Source: Smallanthus sonchifolius (lineage: Eukaryota > Streptophyta > Magnoliopsida > Asterales > Asteraceae). Taken from it: a stretch of DNA of 64,000 nt. The translations under genes were made by a program, and so were the position numbers. Below the pieces are notes generated by a model that searched no databases, was not told the DNA's origin, and was given only the letters and a program-made list of their open reading frames with translations. Shown here one piece after another: positions 1-12,039 of the stretch; position 1 is the stretch's first letter; the number at the start of each line of letters is the position of its first letter. Location: NCBI GenBank assembly GCA_023525975.1, contig CM042044.1:8666501-8730500 (forward strand). The letters are read 5' to 3'.

Positions 1-154
1 TTTCAAATGATATGTAAACCTACTCATCTTTTTTAATATGGTGACGTTTTCTTAATAACATTAATACATTATACGTCACTTATGCGCGCCACGGATACTT
101 CTCATGCAGCTTATATGCTTTTCAAGAAAGTAGTTCATAGTTTCTTGATATTAC

Positions 155-1326
155 CATATGTTCGGAAACGCGAGTCCCCTGTGGAGCACGTCGTACATGA
201 GCTTGCCGTCTTATTAACCACTGAAAAAAACAGAAAATAATAAAATTCAAATCTTTGTAATTTGTAAATCTACATTATAAAAACCAAGATTATGTAATAC
301 CTTTTTCCCAAAATTACCAGCAAGGCAAATGAGCCCACAAAAGCTGAAAAGTAACCATACAAGAAATCCCCATTTCTGGTTTTTCTCAGGCAACTGCAAC
401 AAAAACAGATACAAGCATCACATTACAATCATCGTTCGCGGGTTGACAAGCTAAGGGGTCATTAACTAAGTAAAGAAACCGAAATGGTGCACATACACAG
501 CTTCTTGCACCCGCAAACCATAAAGCCCCGATAACACTCCACGCCCAAAGAAAGGGGTACAACACTCCATATAAAATAGATATTACCGCCAATCTTCCAA
601 ATAATCGATTGCCCCTTAGCTCCCGACCGTAATCCCTATACAAATATTAATTATTCAATTATGACTACAAATGACAAATCCCCCTTTCAATTTGCCAATT
701 TCCAACAAAATAATATTAATCTATGAATTATGATTATAACTAATCGATTTCCGAATGTTGCTAACTTACAATCTAACTGCAGATGCAATCCAATTGTCCA
801 CAAACATCAGGAGTCTGAAAACAAACACAGCAACATAATCAACCTAATTCATACAACAAAAAACACAAATTAGAGTCCTAAATTGAGCAAAATTTCACAA
901 AAAAAAATTCACAAACACAGCAGCATAATCAACCTAATTCATACAAGAAAAAAACACAAATTAGAGTCCAAAATTAAAAAAAAAAAAAAAAAATCACAAA
1001 CCGCAATCCAGAGGTGCAATGGTAATTTACAACGATGATAACGCCGCCAACTTAAGAACACCATGATTCTAACCGATCGTCAAGTAAACAAAACAAAACG
1101 AAACAATTACACAAAACAATTAGGCGTAAATTGATTTGAATTGCAAAAGGATACATGCTAAACGCAAGCATTGATAGAAAGAATCCATCGTACCTGCATA
1201 ATTTCAAATTATGGAAAACAAATGAAATCACGATCAAAACAGGGAGGAATTTGGGGAAGTAAAAGGCGGAATTGGATAAAGGATGGAACTAACTAACCAC
1301 TTGATGCCTGCACCTCTGATCGCCAT
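155..1326 (-). CDS. SIS3: SIS3-like membrane RING E3 ubiquitin ligase, N-terminal part (seven exons, runs off left edge)
   Basis: Exons read on the minus strand are 1326-1298, 1193-1155, 1068-1002, 843-770, 635-497, 393-301 and 220-155, all with GT..AG borders. Together they give 507 nt (169 codons) with a continuous phase. The start (MAIRGAGIKW) and landmark stretches YDGFFLSMLA, FRLLMFVDN, YPFLWAWSVIGALWF and QKWGFLVWLLFSFCGL match my memory of Arabidopsis SIS3, a multi-pass membrane RING-H2 ligase in sugar signalling. These exons encode the transmembrane half; the RING finger would lie left of base 1. The last exon (WLIRRQAHVRRAPQG...) is more diverged than the rest, and no following exon is visible in bases 1-150, so a decaying paralogue is possible. 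Identity is strong by pattern; function is inferred. Confidence 0.85.
821..975 (-). repeat. Two-copy direct repeat covering the 3' splice site of SIS3-like exon 4
   Basis: Bases 821-884 and 911-975 are near-identical direct copies about 90 bp apart. Each holds the acceptor (TATGAATTAG) and the first codons of the exon that begins at 843 (VDYVAVF in the real copy, VDYAAVF in the duplicate). Only the copy at 843 continues into FRLLMFVDN, so the upstream copy is a decoy acceptor inside the intron. Confidence 0.8.
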
Positions 1327-1468
1327 TGAAGTAGTTGGAGAAAGCCCTAGGGTTGAGTGGATTAGTAATCTGACATGATCGTTTTCTTGGGGTTAAAATT
1401 GCAAAATTCGAAAACTCCACCGATTGATAAGAGGGAGGGAAAGAAGAGAGTAACGCACTGCACACAGT

Positions 1469-1469
1469 A

Positions 1470-1506
<37 letters not shown>

Positions 1507-1508
1507 GG
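1469..1508. repeat. (TG)n-(AG)n compound microsatellite upstream of the SIS3-like start codon
   Basis: About 12 TG units are followed by about 7 AG units, 143 bp upstream of the ATG at 1326. It probably lies in the 5' leader or core promoter of the minus-strand gene; read on the gene strand it is a (CT)n(CA)n tract. Confidence 0.9.
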
Positions 1509-4300
1509 TAGAAAATGGTGATGTCAATTTTGTTAACCCGAATTCAGGGAAGGTGACGAAGTGGCGGTGGAATTTATTGGGCTTTTTTTGGTTTATGGTT
1601 CTAACTTCTATAAGTCCATTTCTTAACGTCTAATTTATGTATATTTTATTATTATTTTTTTTAGAGCGGTTCATGACCGACTTAAGCGGGTTGAATTACG
1701 AATATGAGTAGTGATAAAACATGAGACAAGTAAAATGTAATAAGTTTTATTTTTACACTTGGATTGTATATTTCCCTCTCGGTGTACCATTGTATGTAAT
1801 GTGATAAAAGAAATAAGTGTAAGGAAAAAGAAGCTGATACTTGCATAAGACGTATGGTAAACATCCACAACCGTTGAATTTGCAAATAAGTCAATAACAT
1901 CCGCTTAGGCACCCATTAATCATGTTTCTATATCTACATCTTTATCTATATTAGAGGATTAGAACTTTTAACTATTAGAAAATAACACTATGTACACATA
2001 TTGATACTATTAAGCTAAATGTTGTTTCGCATACTAAAAAATGTTTTTTTTACTTATTTAAGGATTTTAATATGTCAGAATTATGTTAAGAGATTTTTTT
2101 TTTGTAAAAGTAAGAAAGTATGTTGTTTTTTATAACATTAACCCGTATAGTAATTCATAAAATATTTTATGTATCTAATATGTATTTTATACAGTAAGAA
2201 CAAAGTTTTAAATACATATATTGTGTATGCATGTGTATATAATATTTTGAGGTAGAAATTACATATATCCTATATTTTCAACCTTAATTACATATATACT
2301 TAACCCAAAACTTAAGTTATATATCCTCCTCTTTTATAAAATTAGCATTTTAACCTTACAAGAAATACAACTATTCTTATTCTATTGATCACAACCCTAA
2401 CCTTTTGATTCTCGCTTCCGATCGATCCAACATCCAGCGTCGCTTTCAATCGATCCAACATCCAGCGTCGCTTGCAATCGATTCAACATCCAGCGTCGCT
2501 TGCAATCGATTCCAACATTCAGTGTCACTTCTGATCGATTCTATTATTCAGTTTGGTATATTTGTAACTATGAAGGGGATATACATAAAAAAAAATAATG
2601 GGTTACATAAAATTTATTTAAATTATAAAAATATTAATTGTTTAATTCAACAGATTTAATCGATTAAAGTTGAAACATATGTCATTGTCATTTGTGAAAC
2701 GCCTTCTCTTCGCACCCCATGAATTGTGAAATAAACACTTCTGACTTATGTTCTGACCATTTGATTTCTTTATTTTTTTATTATTTTAAATTATAGTTTT
2801 TTTATCACATCTTTTAATGTATTATATAAACTTGAATACATTGTTTGATGTGTTTATTTTTATGTAGATTTTAATATAAGTTTTTACTAGAAACCGTATT
2901 TAATCTTTTTTTCTAAATTGGATACAGTTTAATTTATGATATAATTTATTTTTGAATATATATAAAAATAATGCACCATAATAGTGTATTTGCAGTTATA
3001 TAAAGCATTTTAAGAACCATAAAAAAGTAGTCATGTACTTTAAATAAAAGATAGAAAAAAGCTAAAAAAGAATAAAATAATCACATCAATATCTAATAAT
3101 CTAAAGCACATCCTATTATATAGCATTAAAATAAAAGTACCATCGAGACCTTTTAAAGTTGACATTCGACCTTTATAATTTCTTTTTGTTTTTATTTTAT
3201 TACATTATAATATATTATTTTATATAAATTTAAATATGTTGTTTTGATACATTTATTGTTATCCAGTAAAATTTATAACAATATGTATATCATAATAAAC
3301 ACATCGTATATTTGAAGTTATATAAAACATTATATATTAAAAGTTATAAAAAAATATAATTATACTTTAATTAAATGGAAAATAAAAAGTTTAAATTCCA
3401 ATTATAAATAAATTCTTCCATTAAAAAGGTGCAAAATATATCGATCACATTTGTAAATCTATGTGATTGGAAGTTACAAAACAGGTCCCTGAGGTAGTGT
3501 TGACTTTCACTTTTTGTCTATAATGTTTATACTCTCATCTCACTATCAAGAATCTAAGTTGATTCTTCGTGGGTCCATGTGTGGAGATTGGTTAGCCGAC
3601 TTTTGCTCTTTCTTGTCTAGTATTGAGTGCTTTTCATTTAGTTGGGGTTGTTGTTTAGTATTTTGGTAGTGATCTTTTTATATATTCTAAACTTATTATT
3701 TTAATAATAAAATGATATCAACATATACGCGCGTCAAAATCTAAATGCGTGAATCGCACATCTTCGTCAAATGAGTATCATCATAAGATAAGAAGATAAG
3801 GAAAGATTTTTTTGGATACCGCAACTCGTTATAACCAACTGACTGAGTAGTAACAAGTTATCTTAATATTAGCGTGTTTATCTCTATAATAATTACGAGA
3901 ATTTAGTTATTATTGAGGCATCAATTCTAGTTATTATTCATTAAAAATCATTGTTTTATCTTGATTTGTTTCACTTTACTATGAAATCGCAGAGGTTTTT
4001 TACACGGTAAAGAGAATGGATCTAAGATATTAAGTAGATAAATATATACCTTATAAATGGTCGTAGTATTTGTAATAATATTTTCTTGCTTTCATTTTAA
4101 AAATTAAGCGGGCTTGTCATTATATAAAACCAAGTAATAATATTTTCTTACTTTCATTTTAAAAAGCGGACATGTCACTATTTAAAACGGCCAATAATAA
4201 TACTTTCTTACTTTCATTTTAAAAAACGGACATTTCACTATTTAATTTAGCTATAAAGTCCTAAGTTTGATGATAATGCCTTAAAAGTCATGAATTAATG
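1509..4300. other. AT-rich intergenic region without a supported gene
   Basis: Only short open frames occur and none resembles a protein I know. The one distinct structure is the 28-bp tandem repeat at 2424-2536. Bases 4081-4230 hold three imperfect copies of a TTCTTACTTTCATTTTAAAA-type sequence about 65 bp apart. Confidence 0.6.
2424..2536. repeat. Four-copy 28-bp tandem repeat
   Basis: Units start at 2424, 2452, 2480 and 2508, with lengths 28, 28, 28 and 29 bp. Each begins GATYCAACATCCAGCGTCGC and ends with an AATCGAT-type junction. The first three are almost identical and the fourth is diverged. The repeat is GC-richer than its AT-rich surroundings. There are no unique spacers, so it is a minisatellite, not a CRISPR array. 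Confidence 0.9.
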
Positions 4301-4310
4301 CTCTTTTTTC

Positions 4311-4893
4311 GAATTTTTTTGACATAATGGTGTATTTTGAGGAATTAAAATGGTTCCGGTGTTTGCATATGATTGTTTTGGAAATAGGAGTCAGCTATTT
4401 GAGATAGCGGATTCTAAGACAATGACATTTGAGTCTGCCGATGGAGATAGCGGATTCAGAGTCCGCTCGTAGAGATAACGGAGTCAAAGGACTTCTTGCC
4501 GGAGACTGTGGTCTTGTCTTCTTGATGAGATGACAGCCAGAGGGATGATTAAGTTTAAAAAAACTATTTTTTTTAAACAAAACAATTAGAATCCTACCTC
4601 TTCATTACATATCATCAAGCATTTTTTTTTTAATTCTAGTTGTTTTTTTTTTCACTTGAATCTTTCCTCCAGCTGCCACCTCATCAAGAACACAATCTCC
4701 GGCAAGAAGTCCCTTGACTCCGCTATCTACACGAGCGGACTCTGAATCCGCTATCTCCACAAGCGGACTCAAATGTCATTTTCTTAGAATTCGCTATCTT
4801 AAATAGCGGACTCCCCTATTTCTAAAAAAAGTCCCATGTAAACACCGAAAACCATTTCAATTTCTTCAAATACACCATTTTACCCAAATATTC
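4311..4893. mobile_element. Non-autonomous Mutator-like (MULE) fold-back element, 583 bp
   Basis: The arms are long inverted repeats of about 250 bp (from 4311, and back from 4893) around an AT-rich loop near 4570-4660. Termini read GAATTTTTTTGACATAATGG on the left and GAATATTTGGGTAAAATGG on the right arm's complement. A perfect 10-bp target-site duplication, CTCTTTTTTC, flanks it at 4301-4310 and 4894-4903. TSD length and long TIRs are typical of MULEs. The arms contain repeated short pairs such as GAGTCCGCT...AGATAGCGGATTC. No coding capacity is seen. Confidence 0.85.
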
Positions 4894-5109
4894 CTCTTTT
4901 TTCTTCTATTCTCTATGAAAATATATATTTTTGGTTTATTATGATGAAATAATATTTCACATGACAAGAAGATGTATCATATGCACTCAGGAATCGTTTT
5001 GTATTATGGGTATAAGCTTGATACAATGAGGAAATGAGTATATGTTTCTAAATACAACCCTTAGGTAGGCATAATATAGGAGGCCTAATTTGATGACTAT
5101 GAACCTAAT

Positions 5110-5245
5110 CAGTGGCGGAGCTTGAAAATCTAAGAAGCGGGGGCCGAAAAAAATAAGCAGGGGCCGGCTCTATACGTAAAAAAAATTTCGGACGAAAACG
5201 GAAAAATTAACACTACTAACGGAAAAAACGGCAGGGGCCGGGGAG
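5110..5245 (+). mobile_element. Truncated hAT-like end (CAGTGGCGGAG terminus)
   Basis: CAGTGGCGGAGCTTGAAAA followed by repeated GGGGCCG motifs resembles the terminus of the bounded hAT element at 54948-56037 (CAGTGACGGATCC). No matching second end or 8-bp duplication was found downstream, so this is treated as a fragment. Confidence 0.5.
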
Positions 5246-5249
5246 AATA

Positions 5250-6180
5250 TTGTGTTAATTAAAATGACACTAACTAGTGGTAAAATTAAAAGGCAATAAA
5301 AACATAAAGACACATGAATTAGAATCGGTTACAAAGACAAGAAACAAGCAGTCATTTCCGGTTTCGAGTGTGGTTACTTAGTTGCAAGATTGGTGATAAC
5401 AATGTTTAGTCGGCTACATAAACACAACTTATCTTGATCCTACCACCGACATAGAACATGAACCATGTACTTACACACCACCCGTGTTATCCTTAACTAG
5501 ATTAACTAGGGTGTACTGGGCACGATCGGGTGGCGTTCTATAAACCGCTTATTGAATCAACACATGACCAGTAACACTAAAATGAATACAAATCACATGC
5601 ATATGATTAAAACTCGTTTAAATGTTTAAACACAATTATTATTTAGTAAGTGAGATTACAAATTGTTAACTCAGATCTCCGGTATAAATATTTGATTCGT
5701 TATATAAATATAACATATATTGATTAATTAACTTTAGACACATGTAATACTAAAACACACCAATGGGACATCAACACAATCTGTATTAACAAAACGAAAC
5801 AACATTACAAAAATATATACACATTCACATTGTTAAAATCTGATAAACATTCAAATGTAAAATATAAATATTACTCATTATAATTATAAACCTATATAAA
5901 AGGCAACTTGCTTAGATACAGTTAGTCTTTTATTTATTTTTTTTCGAAATAACAATTTGATAAATACCATTGTTTCTCCCTTCTTTTTTCCATTTTCCCC
6001 CCACTTTAATTAAAAAAAAATTCACTGCTTTACGTTTACTTAAGATATTTGTGGATTTACTTTATTTGTACTTCTCATGTTCCTTATGTTTTCCAGACAC
6101 GCGTTTTTATATTTTATGTATTCGATCTCTCAAACCCACGCTTAGATCCCGCCGCAACGCGCGGCCTCTAAACTTCTAGT
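5250..6180 (+). mobile_element. Helitron 3' end, left boundary unresolved
   Basis: The 3' terminus TTCTAG ends at 6179 and is followed by T. A hairpin lies just upstream, with stem CCGC (6149-6152) and GCGG (6161-6164). The same GCCGCAACGCG core occurs at the Helitron 3' end at 31424. Helitrons end in CTRR after a short hairpin and insert between A and T, which fits. The 5' end was not found, so the start given is only nominal. Confidence 0.5.
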
Positions 6181-6189
6181 TAAAATTAA

Positions 6190-9100
6190 ACAATGAATGT
6201 AACCAAGCCCAACTAAGTTTAGCACTCCTTCAAAATGCCGCCGTCCCCTTTGAAAACTGCTGTCTTGTTCTTCTAATTATCCTCAACTTCTCTTGGGCTG
6301 CATAAGCCCAATTAATGTACCCTTCTCGTTTTATGATGGGTCGACCCAATAACTCCAATTTAACCCACTTTCATTTGTTCTTTCTACATCTACTTCTAAT
6401 AAATAATTGAAATCTTACATTTAGCTCTTACATGGTGATGATGTTAAACCAACTTAAATTGATCACACCATTTAGCTCTCTAAATTATCTCCTCAAATAG
6501 AAACCACGAGCTTGATCTCCTAATTTAGAACTGTGTTGATTCATTTTCTTTCGTCTACGTGTCTTCCATCTCCTTCATAACATAACTGATTCGTCTTAAT
6601 TCATTTTTACGTTAAACATATTGATGAAACACAACCCGACAATGATGATCGAATCATGGTTTCTGCTAATGGATCATCTATGCAAATCGGTAATGACATT
6701 GACCGGTCGTCGCTGTAAAACGGAAAACATCGTTAACCCCGTCACAGGGTTTATACTAGGTTTTTACCTATCACTATCGTAAGTGACGTGGGGCCCATTG
6801 GTGATAACCGAATTGATTTTGACATCTCGCCTCCTATTGCTGGTCACATTGCCATGATTTTCGTGAGGTGTGCCACCTCAACATGAGTAATTATTTTATT
6901 TTTAGGGCTTTTTATGAATCTCCCTTTTTCCCATGTGATGACACGTCCAACATGTTTATCGAGTAATTTTGGAGCAACTTAGAGCTTAAATAAAGATATC
7001 TTGAAGCCCGAAGTGAAGATCTATCATTCGGTTAATGTTTATATGTGTTAATCGGCTTGATTTGTTATTCGTCTTTTGTTTTCTTTCGATTTCAGAGATG
7101 TTTGCTACTGAGTTTGTTATGTTCTTGACTATGATTGGCTAAACTTTTGTAATCATCTAGGTTTAGATGAATCTTGTTTTTGTTTGACTTTTCGGTTTGA
7201 CTAAATACTTATGTTTGTGTGATTTTAGTAAAACTTGGATTCTATTGTCTTATGATGTGTATCAATAACATTTTATATTTATTATACTTCTTATTTGTGT
7301 GGTTATCTTTGATCTTGAGAGAAGTTATGCTCCTTGGTTGATTATAGTTATCTTTAGATTAATTAATTGACACTTTTCGATCTTTGGCTTAAATCACTAA
7401 CGGGTAATAGACTTTTTAGAAGTATAGTTGGCTAATTTGGTGTTCTACCTTAGGATTGGGTTTGAATAAAAGGATCCAAGAGTTTGTTAGGTCTTCCTGT
7501 TCACCTGGTGGGTAAACTGTAAATAGCTAGGGCGCTTATCTATTCAGTTGTGACCAAAAGATTCTAAGTCATACGTAGCATTGGTTTGAGTTTGCTTCTT
7601 GATATTAGGATGTTAACGTGTCTATGGCATTATCCTTCTTTTGACTTGAGACTACAAGCCCTACCAAGTTCTGGTTTGTTCTAACGCTTCACGCAACTGT
7701 TGGATCTTCATTGTAGTAGGATCTAGGGAACCAAGCAGCAAGACACAAGGCCTTAGGTTCTATTCAACTAAGTTGCATCCTTAGTGGGGGATTAGTCTAT
7801 TTAGGGAACAATCATCATATGCATAATCATTCTGGTTAGTCATTCGAGTCAAGAGGATTCGATGCCTATGTGGTTATTTTCTCTATCTGATTCCCAAGGA
7901 CTTCTCTAGTAGTGCTCTAGTTTCTTAGTCTTTAATATTTAGTTTAATCAAATCACTTCTTTTCATCGGTTAAATATTGACAGATTGTTTAGTATCACCG
8001 TGTCTTGAGGATCATCAATACTTGGTTCTTGCCAATAATATATTGCAGTTGTGATATGTACACTTCAATATTTCCTTGGTTAAGAGATTTTTTAGATGTC
8101 CAATGGGATGTTCTTATCTCAAAAGAATGCAACATATCTTCTAAATAAGTTTTGGTAAGGTTTAAAAAGTCTCAACATCCATGAATGTTAATGACAAGCT
8201 TCCATTAGATGATAGTGGAGCTCCAGGACATTAACTTAGAACACAAGTTCAGAAGTCTTTTGGAGATATGTTATTTATCTGCCTTTAAACAAGGTAAAAC
8301 GAAATTTCAAAATTTTGAAACAGTTTAGTGATTTCAAAATTTAAAAACGAAATTATATTATGTTGTGAAATATAATTCTTTGTTGCCTAGTATTTGATAT
8401 TCTTGATTTTGTTTTTGAGATAAAGGCATAAATAAAGCTGCTTCTGCATATCTGAATCTTGTACTAGATAAAGATATTGCTTTAAGCATGAATGACTTCT
8501 TTTTCATGAAGATATACTTTAATGTATTTATACAATTTAACTGAATGACAATTATACTGATTATTCAAACATGTTTTTTACTATTTACAGATTTTAATTA
8601 AGCTAGGGTGATGGCAAACTTTCATTAAGATTCCTTTTATGTTTTGTCTCATACATTCATCCTCCCATACTTTATGGTCATTGAAATTGGTGCATGTTGC
8701 AGAAGGAATCTATTCCACTCTTGGTTGATCCTGCTAATCCACAGAATAACCATTAAACTATTCCTCATACATTGATTTCTGAGCATCACTAAGATACTTG
8801 TCATTTGTTTTAACTATTATCCATCTTGTTTGATGAATTTTATATCTATTTTAGGGTTTGAAACCTGAAGCTCAGAGGGGTGACTTCACATCCAGTTGAT
8901 GAAATAATGTTTATTGTCTAGATCTTGGTGGTAACCAACCATGTCAGTGAATGTTGATGGATCAAGGTGAGAGAAACTTAACTAAGGGAGTGATAATAAA
9001 TGCTAATCATTTGATGGTCAAGTAATCTGGCATGTTTAGTTGATAGAGTCATGTTTTTTTAATGACAAATCTATCATACTTCTAATCTTAAATTACACCA

Positions 9101-9240
9101 GATAATTAACTCCATGTTACCTCCCGTTTAAGAGGCGAGATCCTATATCTATTGGCTAGTCTTACATTGTCGGTTGATTGGGTGATCATACTCTCTACTT
9201 ATAACCCATTTTAGTACCGGTATATATATTTTAAAAAGTA
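6190..9240. other. Long non-coding stretch, possibly transcribed or an old retroelement
   Basis: No frame of useful length exists. Base composition between about 7000 and 8970 is less AT-rich than the flanks. An exon-like piece occurs at 8703-8756: after a TGTTGCAG acceptor, KESIPLLVDPANPQNNH then stop. I cannot name the source gene. No LTR ends, primer site or terminal repeats were recognised. Confidence 0.4.
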
Positions 9241-10090
9241 CATTAAGTTGATTACAGTGTAAACGAGTTTAGTCACTTAGGAGTTACGTGATATTGGCTC
9301 GTTAAAAACTCGAACCGTGGTGAGTTTAAACGAGCTCAAACTCAAGCTTCACGTACCGAACTTGACTAAGCTAGTGAGCCTAAACGAGGCCATAGTTTAT
9401 ATAAATATAATAATTTTTTTATATAATAAGTATATCATTAAATAACAAAATATTGTTATATATATAATAAAATTAAGGGAAAATGTCACAAATAATAATT
9501 AAGTTTTAGAAGTGTTTCAATTAATTCACTCATGCATTTTTTGTCCAAACTGGGTCACTAAACCTTCAAATCAAGCTATCATCGGATTTTTTTGTGTCAA
9601 GAAAGAAACTGAGGAGAAGATGTGGGGGTCGGGATTACCAATACATGTAATTATATTAAAAAGAAATTTAAAATGTTAATTATATTAAAAAAAAAACCTA
9701 AAATTCACGTCACCACTCCACATCTGTATAAAAAAAACGAAAAAAAAATCCTAATTGAAACAAAAAAAACATGCTAAAAACTATGTTAAAACCTATAATT
9801 TAAATAAAACATAAAAGCTGGGTAACTTAATTGAAACACTTAATTTTAAACTTGGGTGATATAATTATAACACTTTTAAAACTTGGTTACCATTTTACAA
9901 AGTTATATTTATACATAATTATATATTATAAATAAAATAATTAAATATATAGTAAGTAAAAAAAGATTAATGCCCGATTCAAGCTCGAGGTTGAAAAAGT
10001 ATTAGTGAGTAGAGCTCGAACTCTTTTAAACTAAACAATTCAAGCTCAAGTTTAAAGGAACTTAAACTCGGCTCGACTCAGTTACACTAG
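9240..10090. mobile_element. Probable nested MITE remnants
   Basis: An outer pair of blocks rich in CTCGA/GAGCTC-type motifs (about 9295-9395 and 9970-10085) flanks an imperfect inverted repeat (about 9478-9900) in which GAAGTGTTTCAATTAATTC reappears as its complement near 9820. This suggests one MITE inside another. No clean target duplications were seen, so limits are approximate. Confidence 0.4.
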
Positions 10091-10601
10091 TAAATCTTAC
10101 AAGTAATTATTATGAGGAAGAATCAGAAACGTGTAACTGGGCTCTATATTACAAAAATAAAAAAAACATGGTCCCTAGAGGGGTCTTTTTCACCATTTCT
10201 GTAAAAGAAGACCTAAAAGTGAAAGTAGAAAGAAAGTGTCCCGAAGAAGGCGTCCATATTGGTCCTTTGATATCAAGCTTTTGTTTTAAAAAAACATATG
10301 CCCATACTCTCTCCAACTACACAATGAAATGAAAATGAGTCACTCAAACCATACTTAGTCTACAAACTTGTACTTCACTTGTTCAAACCATTGCTTGGAA
10401 AAGAAGTAAAAAAACAAAGTACAAAATTTGAGTAGTTCTTTAAAAAAAAGAGTGATATTCTTGTTCTAGTGACCTATATCTCATACTTTTTCTATATATA
10501 AAAGGTGAATTTAATTTCATTAATACAAATTATAACTCATTTGCTCTTAAAAAAATCATAACTAATACCAAGTGTAATCTTATTTGCATAATTATTATAT
10601 A

Positions 10602-11111
10602 CTAGTTTTAAACCCCGTGTAACACACGAGGTGAAACGTTAAGATTATATTGACAAATATCTTTACACATTTTTCTAAAATAAATTTGATATCAAACTTA
10701 ATTAAAAAACTAGTAATTAAATATTAGCAAACTTTATTCTAACACATATTTATTTAAAATACAAAAGTAGTATTTTTAAAATTTATATGTAAAATTAAAA
10801 TTTTGGTTTTTTATTGATAAATTTTTAAAATCTCGCTTTTATATAATAAACTTTAAAAACTCGTTTTTTTAAATATCCTATTTTTTTTTAAATATTCACG
10901 TTTAATGATAAATTTAAAAAAAATGTGAGTTAATAATTATAATGATGAAATTGATTTGGTAAAATGTTTGTTTATGTATTTTTTTTTAAATGAGTTAAAT
11001 ATGAAAATATTGGATGAAGGATGTAAATGTGGTTTTAGGGGGAAAATGAATGTGAGGATGAATATGGTTTTGACAAGTGACATAAAATTTAGTTTTTTAT
11101 TATAATAGGGA
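10602..11111 (-). mobile_element. Non-autonomous Helitron, 510 bp
   Basis: Read on the minus strand it starts TCCCTATTATAATAAAAAAC (5' base at 11111, preceded by A) and ends ACACGGGGTTTAAAACTAG (3' base at 10602, followed by T). A CTCGTGTGTTACACG palindrome lies just before the end. TC..CTAG ends between A and T are the Helitron signature. The 5' end closely matches the element starting at 46838. No protein is encoded. Confidence 0.8.
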
Positions 11112-11221
11112 TTTACACACAATTTATACAATTTTTTTAACGGCTAACTTCTAGTCCTGTTGATGATAACGTCAAAATTCCTCCTTCAAACTCATAACCT
11201 CCACAGGAGAGAACCCTATAC

Positions 11222-11784
11222 TAGGGATGGCAAAATAACCCGAGCCCGACGGGTATACCCGAAACCCGACGAGTTCGGGGCGGGTATACCCGAAACCCGA
11301 CGGGTACGGGGCCGGGTATGGGATTAATTTTTAAAAATTTCGCGGGTATGGGACGGGTATGGGATTAGGTGATACCCGACCCGATTACCCGAAATCACAT
11401 ACCCGTTTACCCGAACCATATACCCGAAAATTTGTAATTTATAATTTTATTTTCTCTTAACTAATGGCTATTAATGCTTCATTTTAGTAAGTTTATTATG
11501 TGAAAAATTATTTTTTCTTTTGAAATATGTATTTATAAATATAAAAAATAGAGTCATAGAAAAGTACACGACACATAGCCGACGGTTATTGGCCAATACC
11601 CATGAGTATGCCCGATACCCGATACCCGATACTAACGGGTATGCCCGTTACCCGCGGGTATACCCGATACCCGACGGGTAATTACCCGACGGGTAATGGG
11701 CCGGGTATGGGACACAATTTTACAACCGGGTATGGGTTTGGGATTACCGATACCCGGCCCGAACCCGACCCATTGCCATCCCTA
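11222..11784. mobile_element. Non-autonomous hAT element, 563 bp, with ACCCGACGGGTA arrays
   Basis: Perfect 12-bp TIRs, TAGGGATGGCAA and its complement, are flanked by an exact 8-bp duplication CCCTATAC (11214-11221 and 11785-11792). The subterminal regions are packed with ACCCGACGGGTAT-type palindromic repeats on both sides of an AT-rich centre. The open frame at the right side is only repeat-derived. Confidence 0.95.
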
Positions 11785-12039
11785 CCCTATACAACCTGAC
11801 TATCAGACCAGAAGCCTGATAGCAACAAAAGTAAAAAGTAAAAATATTAAATATGAATTATTAGTAATAATCTGAATTATTAAAAATCAATTTAAAAAAA
11901 TAAAAACAAAAAGAGCTACTAATATCTTTTTTAAATAAATTGAAAGAAATTATATTAATTTATAGGATCCCACTCGCCTCCATAAATCTCACCATCACCA
12001 AACCAAACACACACACTCTACACACACAGACAAATCAAG

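Noticed and set aside
1671..1912. Two overlapping minus-strand open frames
   Set aside because: AT-rich chance frames with no domain; hydrophobic runs come from T/A composition.
2424..2536. Possible CRISPR-like array
   Set aside because: Repeats are directly tandem with no spacers, and this is a plant nuclear sequence.
11602..11799. Open frame rich in TRYP/TGY repeats
   Set aside because: Translation of the ACCCGACGGGTA arrays of the hAT MITE, crossing its right end.
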